From Geojedonia sp051814705 (lineage in GTDB: Bacteria > Bacteroidota > Bacteroidia > Flavobacteriales > Flavobacteriaceae): a DNA stretch of 64,000 nt. Below, piece by piece: positions 8,188-17,471 of this stretch; within the stretch, counting starts at the first letter, position 1; every line of letters starts with the position of its first letter. The stretch lies in contig JBPWQW010000001.1 of assembly GCA_051814705.1 (NCBI GenBank), positions 682,001 through 746,000 of the forward strand. Reading direction: 5' to 3'. The notes beneath the pieces are model-generated. The model did not search any database. It saw only the letters and a list, made by a program, of their open reading frames with translations, and was not told where the DNA came from. Both the position numbers and the translations under genes were made by a program.

Positions 8188-9192
8188 ATGAATGTATATA
8201 AACTTTTACAGCTTAACAGAAAAATCAAAAGTCATAGAATTAAATTTTTAGGCCTCTTTTTGTTACATAAATTTAATAAGCGATATTTAGCAGTTAATTT
8301 AGATCCTGTTATGGCTTGTAATTTACGTTGTAAAATGTGTTATTTTACTGATGAAGATTACGTAAAAACACTCAAAGGTCAATTTAAAGACGAAGATTTA
8401 AATTTAGTTGCAAAAACTATTTTTAGTAGAGCTTTAAAACTTCAAATAGGTTGTGGTACAGAGCCCACTTTATATAAGAACTTGGTCAAGATAGTTGAAC
8501 TAGGGAAGGAATACAAAGTGCCATATATCTCCATTACAACAAATGCCAATTTACTTACCGAAGAAAAAATAGAAGCACTCCTAAAAGCAGGACTTAATGA
8601 ATTTACAATATCACTTCATGGTGTAACAAAAAAAAGTTATGAAAACTTTATGAAAAAAGCGAGTTATGAAAAATTTCAAAACGCATTTAATTCTTTTTCT
8701 AAATTAAAGTCTAAATACAACTTCAAAGTAAGAATAAATTACACCTTTAATAAAGACAACTTCTACGAGTTAAAAGATTTCTTTAAACATTTTAGTGCAG
8801 ACAGCTTTGATATACTTCAAATTCGACCAATACAAAAAATAGGAAACACTGAGTATAATGATTTTGATATTTCAACATTACATGAAGATTACCCCAAATT
8901 AATCACATCGATAAGAGAGGTGTGTAAGCAAAACGATATCATTCTTATGGCGCCAACGACCTTGTCTGGTTTAACCAATGAGAATCAATCTAGTTTTATA
9001 TTTGATTACACATTTTGCTACGTTTCACCTAATCAATTTTGGAAGGAAGGCTTTGATTGGAGACAGGAGACATTTAATGATTTTTCCAAAAAGACAAAAT
9101 GGAGCCAAAAATTATTTATGAACATTTTTAAGTCTAAAAAACAATTAAAATCTCTTACCAACAAATTAAACTACGAGATTGAGTTTAATTAA
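8188..9192 (+). CDS. radical SAM protein, function unknown
   Basis: The 334-residue protein carries the CX3CX2C cluster motif MACNLRCKMCYF (Cys44, 48, 51), which binds the 4Fe-4S cluster that cleaves S-adenosylmethionine. GCGTEPTLYKNL fits the glycine-containing SAM-binding strand. Residues 40-240 fit the radical SAM barrel. No SPASM-type Cys-rich C-terminal cluster is visible: only one Cys (in FCYVS) occurs in the last 70 residues. It starts one base after trhO. By eye it is more A+T-rich than its neighbours, which would fit recent acquisition. Substrate unknown; nearby tRNA modification and a short upstream N-terminal extension give no firm hint. Confidence 0.82.
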   Translation: MNVYKLLQLNRKIKSHRIKFLGLFLLHKFNKRYLAVNLDPVMACNLRCKMCYFTDEDYVKTLKGQFKDEDLNLVAKTIFSRALKLQIGCGTEPTLYKNLVKIVELGKEYKVPYISITTNANLLTEEKIEALLKAGLNEFTISLHGVTKKSYENFMKKASYEKFQNAFNSFSKLKSKYNFKVRINYTFNKDNFYELKDFFKHFSADSFDILQIRPIQKIGNTEYNDFDISTLHEDYPKLITSIREVCKQNDIILMAPTTLSGLTNENQSSFIFDYTFCYVSPNQFWKEGFDWRQETFNDFSKKTKWSQKLFMNIFKSKKQLKSLTNKLNYEIEFN

Positions 9193-9212
9193 TGACTTAA
9201 TTTTTAAGTCAT
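9192..9212. terminator. weak hairpin after the radical SAM gene
   Basis: ATGACTTAA and TTAAGTCAT form a 9-bp A/T-rich stem with a TTT loop. No T run follows, so termination here is doubtful. Confidence 0.35.
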
Positions 9213-9300
9213 CATAATAATATTATCTTTACATTTCAAAAAATTAGTATTAATCTTCATTCGAAAGCATATTTTGTTTTCGAGTTTTATATAAAAATAT

Positions 9301-10473
9301 ATGAGTTGTCAAAGTTGCTCAACTGGAAAAGATGGACAACCCAAAGGATGCAAAAACAATGGAACTTGTGGTACGGATAGTTGCAACAAGTTAACCGTTT
9401 TTGATTGGTTGGCCAATATGTCGTTACCTCAAGGAGAAGAACCCTTTAATGGTGTTGAAGTCCGTTTTAAAAATGGAAGAAAACAATATTACAAGAACAC
9501 CGAAAAACTAACATTAAGCATTGGAGACATTGTAGCTACCCAAGCGCAATCTGGACATGATATTGGCATGGTTACACTAACCGGAGAATTGGTAAGGATT
9601 CAAATGAAGCGGAAAAAAGTGGACATCGACAATGAAGAAGAGGTTTTTAAAATTTATCGAAAAGCGAACCAAAAAGACATCGATATTTGGTCTTCAGCAA
9701 GAGACAAAGAAGAACCGATGAAGGTTAAAGCCCGTCAGTTCGCCATAGATCTGAAATTACAGATGAAAATTTCGGATATCGAATATCAAGGGGATGCCAG
9801 TAAGGCAACATTTTATTACACCGCAGAAGAACGCGTAGACTTTAGAGAACTCATTAAACTGTTTGCTAAAGAATTTAGAACACGAATAGAAATGAAACAA
9901 GTCGGTTTCCGTCAGGAAGCTTCTAGACTTGGAGGCATTGGTTCATGTGGAAGAGAATTATGTTGTTCAACTTGGTTAACCGACTTTAGGTCGGTGAGCA
10001 CCTCGGCAGCTCGTTACCAACAACTGTCCCTAAATCCGTTAAAACTTGCGGGGCAATGTGGAAAGTTAAAGTGTTGTTTAAACTATGAGCTGGATGCCTA
10101 TTTGGACGCACTAAAAGATTTTCCAAAAACAGAGATAAAACTGTACACCGAAAAAGGGACTGCAGTATGCCAAAAAACAGATATTTTTAAAGGACATCTG
10201 TGGTATGCATACGAAGGTGAATGGATGAATTGGCACAAACTTACTACAGATCAAGCTAATGAAATTATAAGTAAAAACAGCCGAAAAGAAAAAGTCCCTA
10301 ACCTTGAAGATTACGCCTTAGAACTTATTGAGGATACTAAAATAGAGTTTGAAAACGTTGTGGGTCAAGATAGTTTAACACGGTTTGATAGTCCAAAACG
10401 CAAAAACAAACGTAGAAATAAAAGAGGGAATCATAAATCAAATCATAAGCCTCAAAAAAATGCCAAGAAATAG
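9301..10473 (+). CDS. ricT: PSP1-domain protein, RicT/YaaT family
   Basis: PSP1/RicT proteins carry a Cys-ligated Fe-S cluster and in Bacillus form a complex acting on RNA turnover and development. Here the N-terminus is Cys-rich (CQSCSTGKDGQPKGCKNNG and CGTDSC). The PSP1 C-terminal domain spans about 170-270, with the diagnostic GSCGRELCCSTW and QCGKLKCCLNYE Cys motifs. The tail is very basic (KRKNKRRNKRG), suggesting RNA binding. The length is 390. It overlaps gldH by 14 bases, and gldH and the PBP gene follow, an arrangement I associate with Flavobacteriaceae. Role in this lineage is not established. Confidence 0.88.
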   Translation: MSCQSCSTGKDGQPKGCKNNGTCGTDSCNKLTVFDWLANMSLPQGEEPFNGVEVRFKNGRKQYYKNTEKLTLSIGDIVATQAQSGHDIGMVTLTGELVRIQMKRKKVDIDNEEEVFKIYRKANQKDIDIWSSARDKEEPMKVKARQFAIDLKLQMKISDIEYQGDASKATFYYTAEERVDFRELIKLFAKEFRTRIEMKQVGFRQEASRLGGIGSCGRELCCSTWLTDFRSVSTSAARYQQLSLNPLKLAGQCGKLKCCLNYELDAYLDALKDFPKTEIKLYTEKGTAVCQKTDIFKGHLWYAYEGEWMNWHKLTTDQANEIISKNSRKEKVPNLEDYALELIEDTKIEFENVVGQDSLTRFDSPKRKNKRRNKRGNHKSNHKPQKNAKK

Positions 10474-10960
10474 TATTTGGGTAGCTTTGATTATTAGCAC
10501 TATTTTTAGTTCTTGTGACTCCAATCGTGTTTTTGATGAGTATAAATCGGTTCCCAATCAATGGCATAAGGATTCTATAATATCATTTAAGGTTACCCCT
10601 CCGGATTCTATAAATAGCTATAATTTGTTTATAAATTTGAGAAATACAAATGAGTATAAATACAACAATTTATTTTTGATCGTTGAAATGGACTATCCCA
10701 ATGGAAAAGTACTAAAGGACACTTTAGAATATAAAATGGCAGACCCCAGTGGTAAGCTTTTGGGGACTGGATTCACGGATGTTAAGGAAAATAAATTGTG
10801 GTATAAGGGTTACGACAAGCCATTTATATTTAACGAATCAGGAGACTATAACATTAATATTCAGCACGCCATGAGACAAAATGGGCAAGTCAATGGTATA
10901 GATAACTTAGTAGGGATAACCGATATTGGCTTTAGGATTGAACATTCAAAAACTAATTAA
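10460..10960 (+). CDS. gldH: gliding motility lipoprotein GldH
   Basis: GldH is a lipoprotein needed for Flavobacterium gliding; its exact role is unclear. I start it at the ATG at 10460, which gives a proper signal peptide (MPRNSIWVALIISTIFSSC) with the lipidated Cys at 19. The longer upstream frame would bury this signal inside ricT. The 166-residue length suits the family, as do SVPNQWHKDSIISF and the NLFINLRNTNEYKYNNLF region. The gene overlaps the 3' end of ricT by 14 bases and is followed 2 bases later by the PBP gene, so the three form one operon. Confidence 0.87.
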   Translation: MPRNSIWVALIISTIFSSCDSNRVFDEYKSVPNQWHKDSIISFKVTPPDSINSYNLFINLRNTNEYKYNNLFLIVEMDYPNGKVLKDTLEYKMADPSGKLLGTGFTDVKENKLWYKGYDKPFIFNESGDYNINIQHAMRQNGQVNGIDNLVGITDIGFRIEHSKTN

Positions 10961-10962
10961 TT

Positions 10963-13287
10963 ATGGCTAAGAAAGCAGCTAGCAAAAAAAATTTAACCCC
11001 AGATTTTTCAAAATATATCCGCTGGTTTTGGAAACTGTTTGTAACAGGATTCCTTTTAGTTATTCTTGTGTTTTTGCTGGCTTCTTGGGGAGCTTTTGGC
11101 GAAATGCCTGACCATACCATATTAGAAAACCCTCACACCAATTTAGCTTCTGAGATTATTACTTCCGACGGTAAAACTCTTGGGAAATTTTATCTTAACG
11201 ACAATAGAACGCCTGTTGAGTATTCAGAGCTTCCTACAAGCTTAGTCGAAGCTTTAATCGCTACAGAGGATGTGCGTTTTATGAGCCATTCTGGAATTGA
11301 TGCAAAAGGAACTTTAAGAGCCATTGTAAAACTAGGTAGTGGCGGTGGCGCAAGTACCATTTCACAGCAATTGGCAAAGCAGTTATTTCATGGAGAAGGC
11401 TCAAGAAACATTGTAGAAAGACTATTGCAAAAGGTTAAGGAGTGGATTATAGCGATTCGATTGGAACGTCAATACACCAAAGAAGAAATTATTACCATGT
11501 ATTTTAATATCTATGATTTTGGCAACAATGCCGATGGTATTAGAAGCGCTTCCCGTATTTATTTTGGTAAAGAGCCTAAGGACCTAGATATAAAGGAATC
11601 GGCTATGTTAGTTGGAATGTGTCAAAATTCATCATTTTATAATCCCATACCAAGTAGAAATCCAGTAGGCGTAAAAAACAGGCGCAATGTCGTGTTGGCT
11701 CAAATGGAAAAGTCAGACTATATTACAGAGAAAGTAAAAGACTCCCTTCAAAAAACAGAATTAGATTTAAACTTTTCCCCAGAATCTCATCGCGAAGGCA
11801 TAGCCACCTATTTTAGGGCGTATTTATCTGATTTTATGAAAAAATGGATTGCCGAAAATCCAAAACCTGATGGTTCAAAATATAATTTGTACAACGATGG
11901 TTTAAATATTTACACCACCATAGATTCCCGAATGCAGAAATATGCTGAAGACGCTGTTCAGAGACACATGCCGAGATTACAGGCCGAATTTGACAACCAG
12001 AATACGCCTGACAGAAATCCAACAGCACCATTTTTAGAATTGAACAGCGATGAAGTTGCAGCTCTAATGAAAAGGGGGATGAGACAATCTGAACGCTGGA
12101 GGGTTTTAAAAGGAAAAGGGTTGAGTGATAAAGAGATTGAAGCGTCTTTCTATATACCAAGACAGATGAATGTATTTGCTTGGAAAGATGGTTTGGCTGC
12201 CGAAATAGATACGGTTATGAAACCCATAGATTCCATGAGGTATTACAAATCGTTTTTGCACCCCGGCATGATGTCATTGGATCCCAACACGGGCCATGTT
12301 AAAGCTTGGGTTGGAGGAATGAATTATAGGCATTTTCAATATGACCATGTGAAACAAGGTAAAAGACAAGTAGGGTCAACCTTTAAGCCTTTTGTTTATG
12401 CAACGGCTATTGACCAATTACATTTATCTCCATGTGACTCATTTCCAAAACAACAAATTACTATTGAAGCCAACAAATACGGTAACCCAGAACCTTGGAC
12501 CACAAAAAACTCAGATGGGGAATACGCTGGTTTTGTAACATTAAAAAGTGCTTTAGCCAATTCTATTAATACCGTTACAGCTCGTTTAATGGATAAAGTT
12601 GGACCACAGCCTGTAATTGATATGGCTAAAAAGCTAGGTATAGAAGAAGACATTTTAGCGGTACCTTCAATAGCACTAGGGACTCCAGATTTAAGTGTTT
12701 ATGAAATGGTAGCGGCCTATGCCACATTTGCCAACAAAGGGGTGTATAATAAACCCGTATTGGTAACCCGTATTGAGGACAAAAATGGAACTATTTTATA
12801 TCAGTTTACACCAGAATCTAAAGATGTACTAAGTGAAGAAGTAGCTTACGTTACCACGAGTTTATTGGAAGGTGTGACCGAGTTTGGTTCAGGAGCTCGA
12901 TTGCGAAGAACCTGGGGAGCTGATACCCCTGTGTATAAAGAAATCATCACTGGCTACCCTTATGGATTTGATAATCCTATTGCTGGTAAAACGGGAACCA
13001 CGCAAAACCAAAGTGATGGCTGGTTTATGGGTATGGTGCCTAATTTAGTTACGGGTGTTTGGGTTGGAGCTGAAGATAGATCAGTACATTTTAGAACGAT
13101 TACCTATGGTCAAGGGGCTTCTATGGCACTGCCAATTTGGGCCTTGTATATGAAAAGTTGTTATGCAGATAAAGATTTAGGAATTTCAAAAGAAGAGTTT
13201 ACAGCGCCTTTAGAAATGTCCATCAATGTCGATTGTAGTAAGGTTGGACAGAATAACAAATCCAAGGAAGATGTTATTGATTTCTAA
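10963..13287 (+). CDS. bifunctional penicillin-binding protein 1A (transglycosylase/transpeptidase)
   Basis: This class A PBP polymerises and cross-links peptidoglycan. A single anchor helix lies at about 24-43. The GT51 domain follows, with EDVRFMSH from residue 102, GASTISQQLAKQLF and ERQYTKEEIITMYFN. The transpeptidase domain has the nucleophile motif GSTFKPF (Ser472, SxxK), the SxN motif (NSINTV) and the KTGTT triad at 676-680. All active-site residues needed for both reactions are present. The length of 774 is usual. It is the third gene of the ricT-gldH operon and is followed by a terminator. Confidence 0.95.
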   Translation: MAKKAASKKNLTPDFSKYIRWFWKLFVTGFLLVILVFLLASWGAFGEMPDHTILENPHTNLASEIITSDGKTLGKFYLNDNRTPVEYSELPTSLVEALIATEDVRFMSHSGIDAKGTLRAIVKLGSGGGASTISQQLAKQLFHGEGSRNIVERLLQKVKEWIIAIRLERQYTKEEIITMYFNIYDFGNNADGIRSASRIYFGKEPKDLDIKESAMLVGMCQNSSFYNPIPSRNPVGVKNRRNVVLAQMEKSDYITEKVKDSLQKTELDLNFSPESHREGIATYFRAYLSDFMKKWIAENPKPDGSKYNLYNDGLNIYTTIDSRMQKYAEDAVQRHMPRLQAEFDNQNTPDRNPTAPFLELNSDEVAALMKRGMRQSERWRVLKGKGLSDKEIEASFYIPRQMNVFAWKDGLAAEIDTVMKPIDSMRYYKSFLHPGMMSLDPNTGHVKAWVGGMNYRHFQYDHVKQGKRQVGSTFKPFVYATAIDQLHLSPCDSFPKQQITIEANKYGNPEPWTTKNSDGEYAGFVTLKSALANSINTVTARLMDKVGPQPVIDMAKKLGIEEDILAVPSIALGTPDLSVYEMVAAYATFANKGVYNKPVLVTRIEDKNGTILYQFTPESKDVLSEEVAYVTTSLLEGVTEFGSGARLRRTWGADTPVYKEIITGYPYGFDNPIAGKTGTTQNQSDGWFMGMVPNLVTGVWVGAEDRSVHFRTITYGQGASMALPIWALYMKSCYADKDLGISKEEFTAPLEMSINVDCSKVGQNNKSKEDVIDF

Positions 13288-13336
13288 TGTTCAAAGTTCT
13301 GTATTGAGACCAAGTTAGCAGCTGCATTAAAAAACT

Positions 13337-13366
13337 AAAGCCATTCATTTTAGAATGGCTTTTTAA
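13337..13366. terminator. bidirectional rho-independent terminator
   Basis: AAAGCCATTC and GAATGGCTTT form a 10-bp stem with a 6-nt loop, between the convergent PBP and acetoacetyl-CoA synthetase genes. Confidence 0.85.
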
Positions 13367-13419
13367 TATTGTAAAACTTGCTGTTTTTCAAGTAGTGCTA
13401 GACTTAAAAGGATAATTTT

Positions 13420-15384
13420 TTAAAGGGTTTTCGCAAACTCAATAAAATAAGTCACAGACTCTGGGTTGCGCATCGCATCAAAATTGATGGATTTTTCTAA
13501 GGGCATACCTAATAATATTTTTTTGATGGGCGCTTCCATTTTTTTGCCGCTAATGGTATAAGGAATATCGGGTACTTCTATAATGTCGTCAGGAACATGA
13601 CGAGGTGAGTATTCGGTTTTTAACTGGACATTAATTCTGGATTTAATAGCATCAGTCAGTTTATTGTCTGTTTTCATTTTTACAAACAAAGGCATATAGT
13701 GCCCGCCTTCTTCTTGTTCGAGGTTAATAATTAGAGCGTCTTCAACCTCCTCTATTTTATTAACGGCGCGGTAAATTTCAGCAGTGCCTATCCTAATTCC
13801 GTGACGGTTCAAAGTAGCATCAGATCGACCGTAAATAACCAATCCGTGAGTTTCAGAATTGATTTTAATAAAATCTCCATGGCGCCATTTGCCAGGGAAG
13901 TGTTCAAAATAACTTGCTTTATACCGCTGGTTATTGGAATCATTCCAAAAATAAATAGGCATTGAAGGCATGGGTTTATCAATTACCATTTCACCCAATT
14001 CATCTTCAACAGGAAGGCCTTGGTCGTTATAGGCGTATAACGAAACACCCAAAGCACGACATTGTATTTCACCCGAGTGAACTGAATATTCCGGACACCC
14101 CCCAACAAATGCTGTGCACACATCGGTACCACCAGCCATAGAACATAGCCAAATATCTTTTTTTATATGATTATAAACATATTCAAAGGCTTCAGATGGC
14201 AGCGGGGCTCCAGTGGAACTAAGAGATCGCAAAGTTGAAAGATTGGAAGAAGCTTTGGGAACTACGCCTCTTTTCATACTGGCAACTAAAAACGGTGCAC
14301 TCGTGCCAAAATGATGGATTCCTACTTTTTCAGTGAACTGCCATAGTGCGTTAAAGTTGGGGTAAGTTGGACATCCATCAAACAACACAATGGTGCTGCC
14401 CATTAATAAAGCAGCTTGAACAAAATTCCACATCATCCAGCCCGTTGTGGAGAACCAGAAATAATTTTCACCCTCGTGCACATCATTATGAAACGCCATG
14501 TATTTTAGGTGTTCTAGCAGGATGCCCCCATGAGATTGAACTATAGGCTTAGGCAAGCCTGTGGTGCCAGAAGAATACAGTACCCACATAGGGTCATCAA
14601 AATTGACCGCTTCAAAAGTGAGTTCTGATGACGAATCCAGCCAAATGGTCTGTATGTTTACAAAATCGGCAGGAAATCGAGTTGTATCGTCGGTATTCAA
14701 ATAAGGAAAAATAATTACCTTTTCAAGCGATGGCAGTGCAGAAACAATGCTCTTTACAATATCCGTTTTATCATGGGGTTTTCCATTATAATAATAGCCA
14801 TCGACAGCAATTATAACTTTAGGCGCAATCTGCAAGAATCGATCCACAACGCTTTCTACACCAAAATCGGGAGAAGTGCTCGACCAGATTGCTCCAAGGG
14901 AATTGACCGCTAAAAAGGAAATGGTGGCTTCAGGCACGTTAGGAAGAAACGCCACGACACGATCCCCTTTTGTCACGCCAAGAGACTTTAAATAAGAAGC
15001 CATCGAGGCCACCTTCAGTCTGAGTTCGTCCCACGTGATATATTCAATGGAGCCTGATTCATGACCAAAAACAATAGCAGTTTGATCTCCTTTAAAATTT
15101 CTAAAAATATGTTCTGAATAATTTAATTTGGCACCTTCAAACCATCTTGCTCCTGGCATGTCATAGGATGAAAGTACTTTTGTGTAGGGGGAATGAAATA
15201 TAACATCAAAATAATCGCAAATACTTTTCCAAAAGTCTTCAACATGATTAACCGACCAATGCCATAGTGCTTCATAGGTTTCAAAATGTAGTTGATGTGT
15301 TTCGGCTAACCAACGTTTATAGTCGTAAAGATGGCTTGATTGTTTAAAGAATGTAGAAGGTGTCCAAAGGGGTTTAGAATTCAT
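13420..15384 (-). CDS. acetoacetyl-CoA synthetase
   Basis: This adenylate-forming enzyme activates acetoacetate to acetoacetyl-CoA using ATP. The N-terminal region (KSICDYFDVIF, MPGARWFEGAKLNYSEH at 76-92) is typical of acetoacetate-CoA ligases. The phosphate-binding loop SSGTTGLPKP lies at 271-280. Also visible are TTGWMMWNF, the YGRSDATLNRHGIRIGTAEI hinge region and the C-terminal catalytic lysine segment ISGKKMEAP. At 654 residues it matches this subfamily and not shorter acyl-CoA synthetases. It is transcribed alone. It would allow use of ketone bodies or the end product of leucine breakdown; an enoyl-CoA hydratase at 38.7 kb is not linked to it. Confidence 0.93.
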   Translation of the reverse strand: MNSKPLWTPSTFFKQSSHLYDYKRWLAETHQLHFETYEALWHWSVNHVEDFWKSICDYFDVIFHSPYTKVLSSYDMPGARWFEGAKLNYSEHIFRNFKGDQTAIVFGHESGSIEYITWDELRLKVASMASYLKSLGVTKGDRVVAFLPNVPEATISFLAVNSLGAIWSSTSPDFGVESVVDRFLQIAPKVIIAVDGYYYNGKPHDKTDIVKSIVSALPSLEKVIIFPYLNTDDTTRFPADFVNIQTIWLDSSSELTFEAVNFDDPMWVLYSSGTTGLPKPIVQSHGGILLEHLKYMAFHNDVHEGENYFWFSTTGWMMWNFVQAALLMGSTIVLFDGCPTYPNFNALWQFTEKVGIHHFGTSAPFLVASMKRGVVPKASSNLSTLRSLSSTGAPLPSEAFEYVYNHIKKDIWLCSMAGGTDVCTAFVGGCPEYSVHSGEIQCRALGVSLYAYNDQGLPVEDELGEMVIDKPMPSMPIYFWNDSNNQRYKASYFEHFPGKWRHGDFIKINSETHGLVIYGRSDATLNRHGIRIGTAEIYRAVNKIEEVEDALIINLEQEEGGHYMPLFVKMKTDNKLTDAIKSRINVQLKTEYSPRHVPDDIIEVPDIPYTISGKKMEAPIKKILLGMPLEKSINFDAMRNPESVTYFIEFAKTL

Positions 15385-15784
15385 ATCTGAAAAATTACCA
15401 CCAAATATAGGTATTAATACTCAAATTCATGTTCAATATTTGCTGGACACTATGGTGAAATTTACAAGAATAGTACTTTATAGAAGATAATAAAATACGT
15501 ACAAAAACCCTTCAAATGTTAAAATTTAGTGTATTATAACGATTATATATGTTTTTAAACTGATATTTGAATTAATTGTATTATGTTTGCTAAACCAAAT
15601 TGAAACAACCAAATGTACCATAAACTTAATTTTATGATTTGCCCCAAATCTATCATGAACGTTAACCTATGAATCAAATGGTTCCAAATCTACCTAAACT
15701 TGATCCCTTTGAAAGCAAGACCTTTTCAACCTTTCAAAGTACCTTCAAATTATTTAAAAATATATTGAAGTTGGCCAAAAAAAT
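15385..15784. other. intergenic region of about 400 bases
   Basis: This stretch separates the acetoacetyl-CoA synthetase start from the end of the ABC ATPase gene. It contains the -7 box TATATTTG (minus strand, 15409-15402) just before the synthetase ATG, and the terminator of the ABC gene at its right end. The middle is A+T-rich with no hairpin or frame I would defend. A 42-codon plus-strand frame at 15669-15797 is treated as chance because it runs through the terminator. Confidence 0.6.
15402..15409 (-). promoter_or_regulatory. -7 element before acetoacetyl-CoA synthetase
   Basis: On the minus strand TATATTTG matches TAnnTTTG exactly, 18 bases before the ATG. The nearest upstream TTG is 24 bases away, longer than ideal. 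Confidence 0.5.
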
Positions 15785-15818
15785 ATTCATGCTATAACCC
15801 TTTGGGTATAGCATGAAT
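15776..15818 (-). terminator. terminator overlapping the end of the ABC ATPase gene
   Basis: ATTCATGCTATA-A-CCC and GGGTATAGCATGAAT pair in a 15-bp stem with one bulged A and a 3-nt loop. On the minus strand a run of seven T follows. The stop codon TAG of the ABC gene lies inside the stem, so the last ~8 codons and the terminator share the same bases. Confidence 0.85.
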
Positions 15819-17471
15819 TAATTTTTTTGTATAGGCTTTTTCAGGGTGTTTATAAATAATATCGGCATCATTCATTTCTTCAATTTCACCTTTATTCATC
15901 ACCACAAGCTGATCTGACATATAGTTCACTACAGCTAAATCATGTGAAATAAAAACATAAGTGAAGCCAAAGTTCTCCTTGAGGTCGTTCAAAAGATTTA
16001 GCACTTGAGCCTGTACAGAAATATCAAGGGCAGAAACTGACTCATCACAAATAATTAATTTAGGCTGAAGCGAAATTGTTCGAGCAATGCCAATTCTTTG
16101 ACGTTGGCCACCAGAAAATTCATGAGGATACCTGTAAAAATGGCTTTCATCCAGACCTACTTTTTGAAGAATATCGAGAACCATGTGTTTCCTATCGGTA
16201 TCTGATCTGCCAATGTGATACACTTCCATGGGCTCCATAATGGCCTTCCCAATAGGCATTCTTGGATTTAACGACGCGTAGGGATCTTGAAAAATGATTT
16301 GAATATCTTTTCTTAAAGTCCTGAATTCTCGTTTTGATAGTTTAGTAATATCAACACCTCTGTATAAAATTTCCCCTGAAGTTGCTTTATCCAATTGTAG
16401 AATGGCATTGGCTAAAGTCGATTTACCACAGCCCGACTCGCCGACCAAACCCAAGGTCTCACCTTCATAAAGTTTAAAACTCACTTGGTTTACGGCCTTA
16501 AATGTTTCTGGCTTTGAAAACCATCCTGCTCTTGAAACGTATTCTTTTTCGAGGTTAATGACTTCGAGCAAAGGAGGATTATTGTAAATAGTATCATGAA
16601 ACGCTTTGCGTTGCTCAGAAGTGATGATAGTTTTATTAACAGTTTTTCCAATGAAATCCTTAATCGTTGGCAGCCGTTTTAATCGTTCACCAAGTTGAGG
16701 TCTTGAATTAATTAAAGCCCGGGTATAGCTGTTTTCAGGATGCTTGAATATATTTGAAGCCGTATCTTGTTCGACAATTTTGCCTTGATACATGACCAAA
16801 ATACGATCGGCTATTTCAGAAACTAAAGCCAAATCATGTGAAATAAAGAGAATGCTCATCCCTTCTTTTTTCTGTAGTTGCTTTAATAACAAAATAATAT
16901 CTTTTTGAACCGTTACATCTAAAGCCGTCGTAGGTTCATCGGCAATTAATATTTTTGGTTTACAAGCAATGGACATAGCAATCATGACACGCTGTTTTTG
17001 TCCTCCAGAAATTTCGTGTGGATAAGACTTAAAAATACGCTCAGGTGATGGCAATTTTACTTTTTCAAAAAGAGACATGACCTCTATTTTAGCTTCAATT
17101 TTAGTTAAAGTAGTATGCTGAAACAAAACCTCTTCCACTTGTTTTCCACAGGTCATGGACGGATTTAATGAGCTCATGGGTTCTTGAAAAATCATGGCAA
17201 TCTCCTTCCCTCTAATGGATTGAAATGTTTTTGAATCCAATGCGGTTAAATCTTTGCCATTAAAGCTAATACTCCCGCTGGTAATTTTAGAGGCTATTTT
17301 AGGTAATAAGCCCAGAATGGCAAGAGATGAAACCGATTTTCCAGAACCGGATTCCCCAACAATTCCTAAAATTTCGTTGGAATTTAAATGATAAGAAATA
17401 TCATGTATGACTTCATTTTTTCCAAATGCTATCGAAAGATTTTTAACATCTAAAAGAGGTTTGATCTTCAT
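15792..17471 (-). CDS. double-cassette ABC transporter ATPase, peptide type (DppD-DppF-like fusion)
   Basis: The 559-residue protein is two complete ABC ATPase domains in tandem, as in GsiA or YejF of peptide importers. Cassette 1 has Walker A GESGSGKS (39-46), signature SGGQKQR and Walker B ILIADEPTTALD. Cassette 2 has Walker A GESGCGKST, signature SGGQRQR and Walker B LIICDESVSALD, with Ser in place of the usual Pro after the catalytic Glu. Each cassette ends in an oligopeptide-transporter-type extension. No permease or binding protein is near, so its partners lie elsewhere. It abuts the exonuclease gene with no gap and ends in an overlapping terminator. Confidence 0.93.
   Translation of the reverse strand: MKIKPLLDVKNLSIAFGKNEVIHDISYHLNSNEILGIVGESGSGKSVSSLAILGLLPKIASKITSGSISFNGKDLTALDSKTFQSIRGKEIAMIFQEPMSSLNPSMTCGKQVEEVLFQHTTLTKIEAKIEVMSLFEKVKLPSPERIFKSYPHEISGGQKQRVMIAMSIACKPKILIADEPTTALDVTVQKDIILLLKQLQKKEGMSILFISHDLALVSEIADRILVMYQGKIVEQDTASNIFKHPENSYTRALINSRPQLGERLKRLPTIKDFIGKTVNKTIITSEQRKAFHDTIYNNPPLLEVINLEKEYVSRAGWFSKPETFKAVNQVSFKLYEGETLGLVGESGCGKSTLANAILQLDKATSGEILYRGVDITKLSKREFRTLRKDIQIIFQDPYASLNPRMPIGKAIMEPMEVYHIGRSDTDRKHMVLDILQKVGLDESHFYRYPHEFSGGQRQRIGIARTISLQPKLIICDESVSALDISVQAQVLNLLNDLKENFGFTYVFISHDLAVVNYMSDQLVVMNKGEIEEMNDADIIYKHPEKAYTKKLIHAIPKGL

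Noticed and set aside
10385..10459. Longer N-terminus for gldH
   Set aside because: It lies wholly inside ricT and would hide the lipoprotein signal that begins at the ATG at 10460.
15669..15797. 42-codon plus-strand frame in the gap before the ABC ATPase gene
   Set aside because: It runs into the terminator stem and the 3' end of the ABC gene on the other strand, has no ribosome site and has Phe/Lys-rich composition expected of A+T-rich noise.
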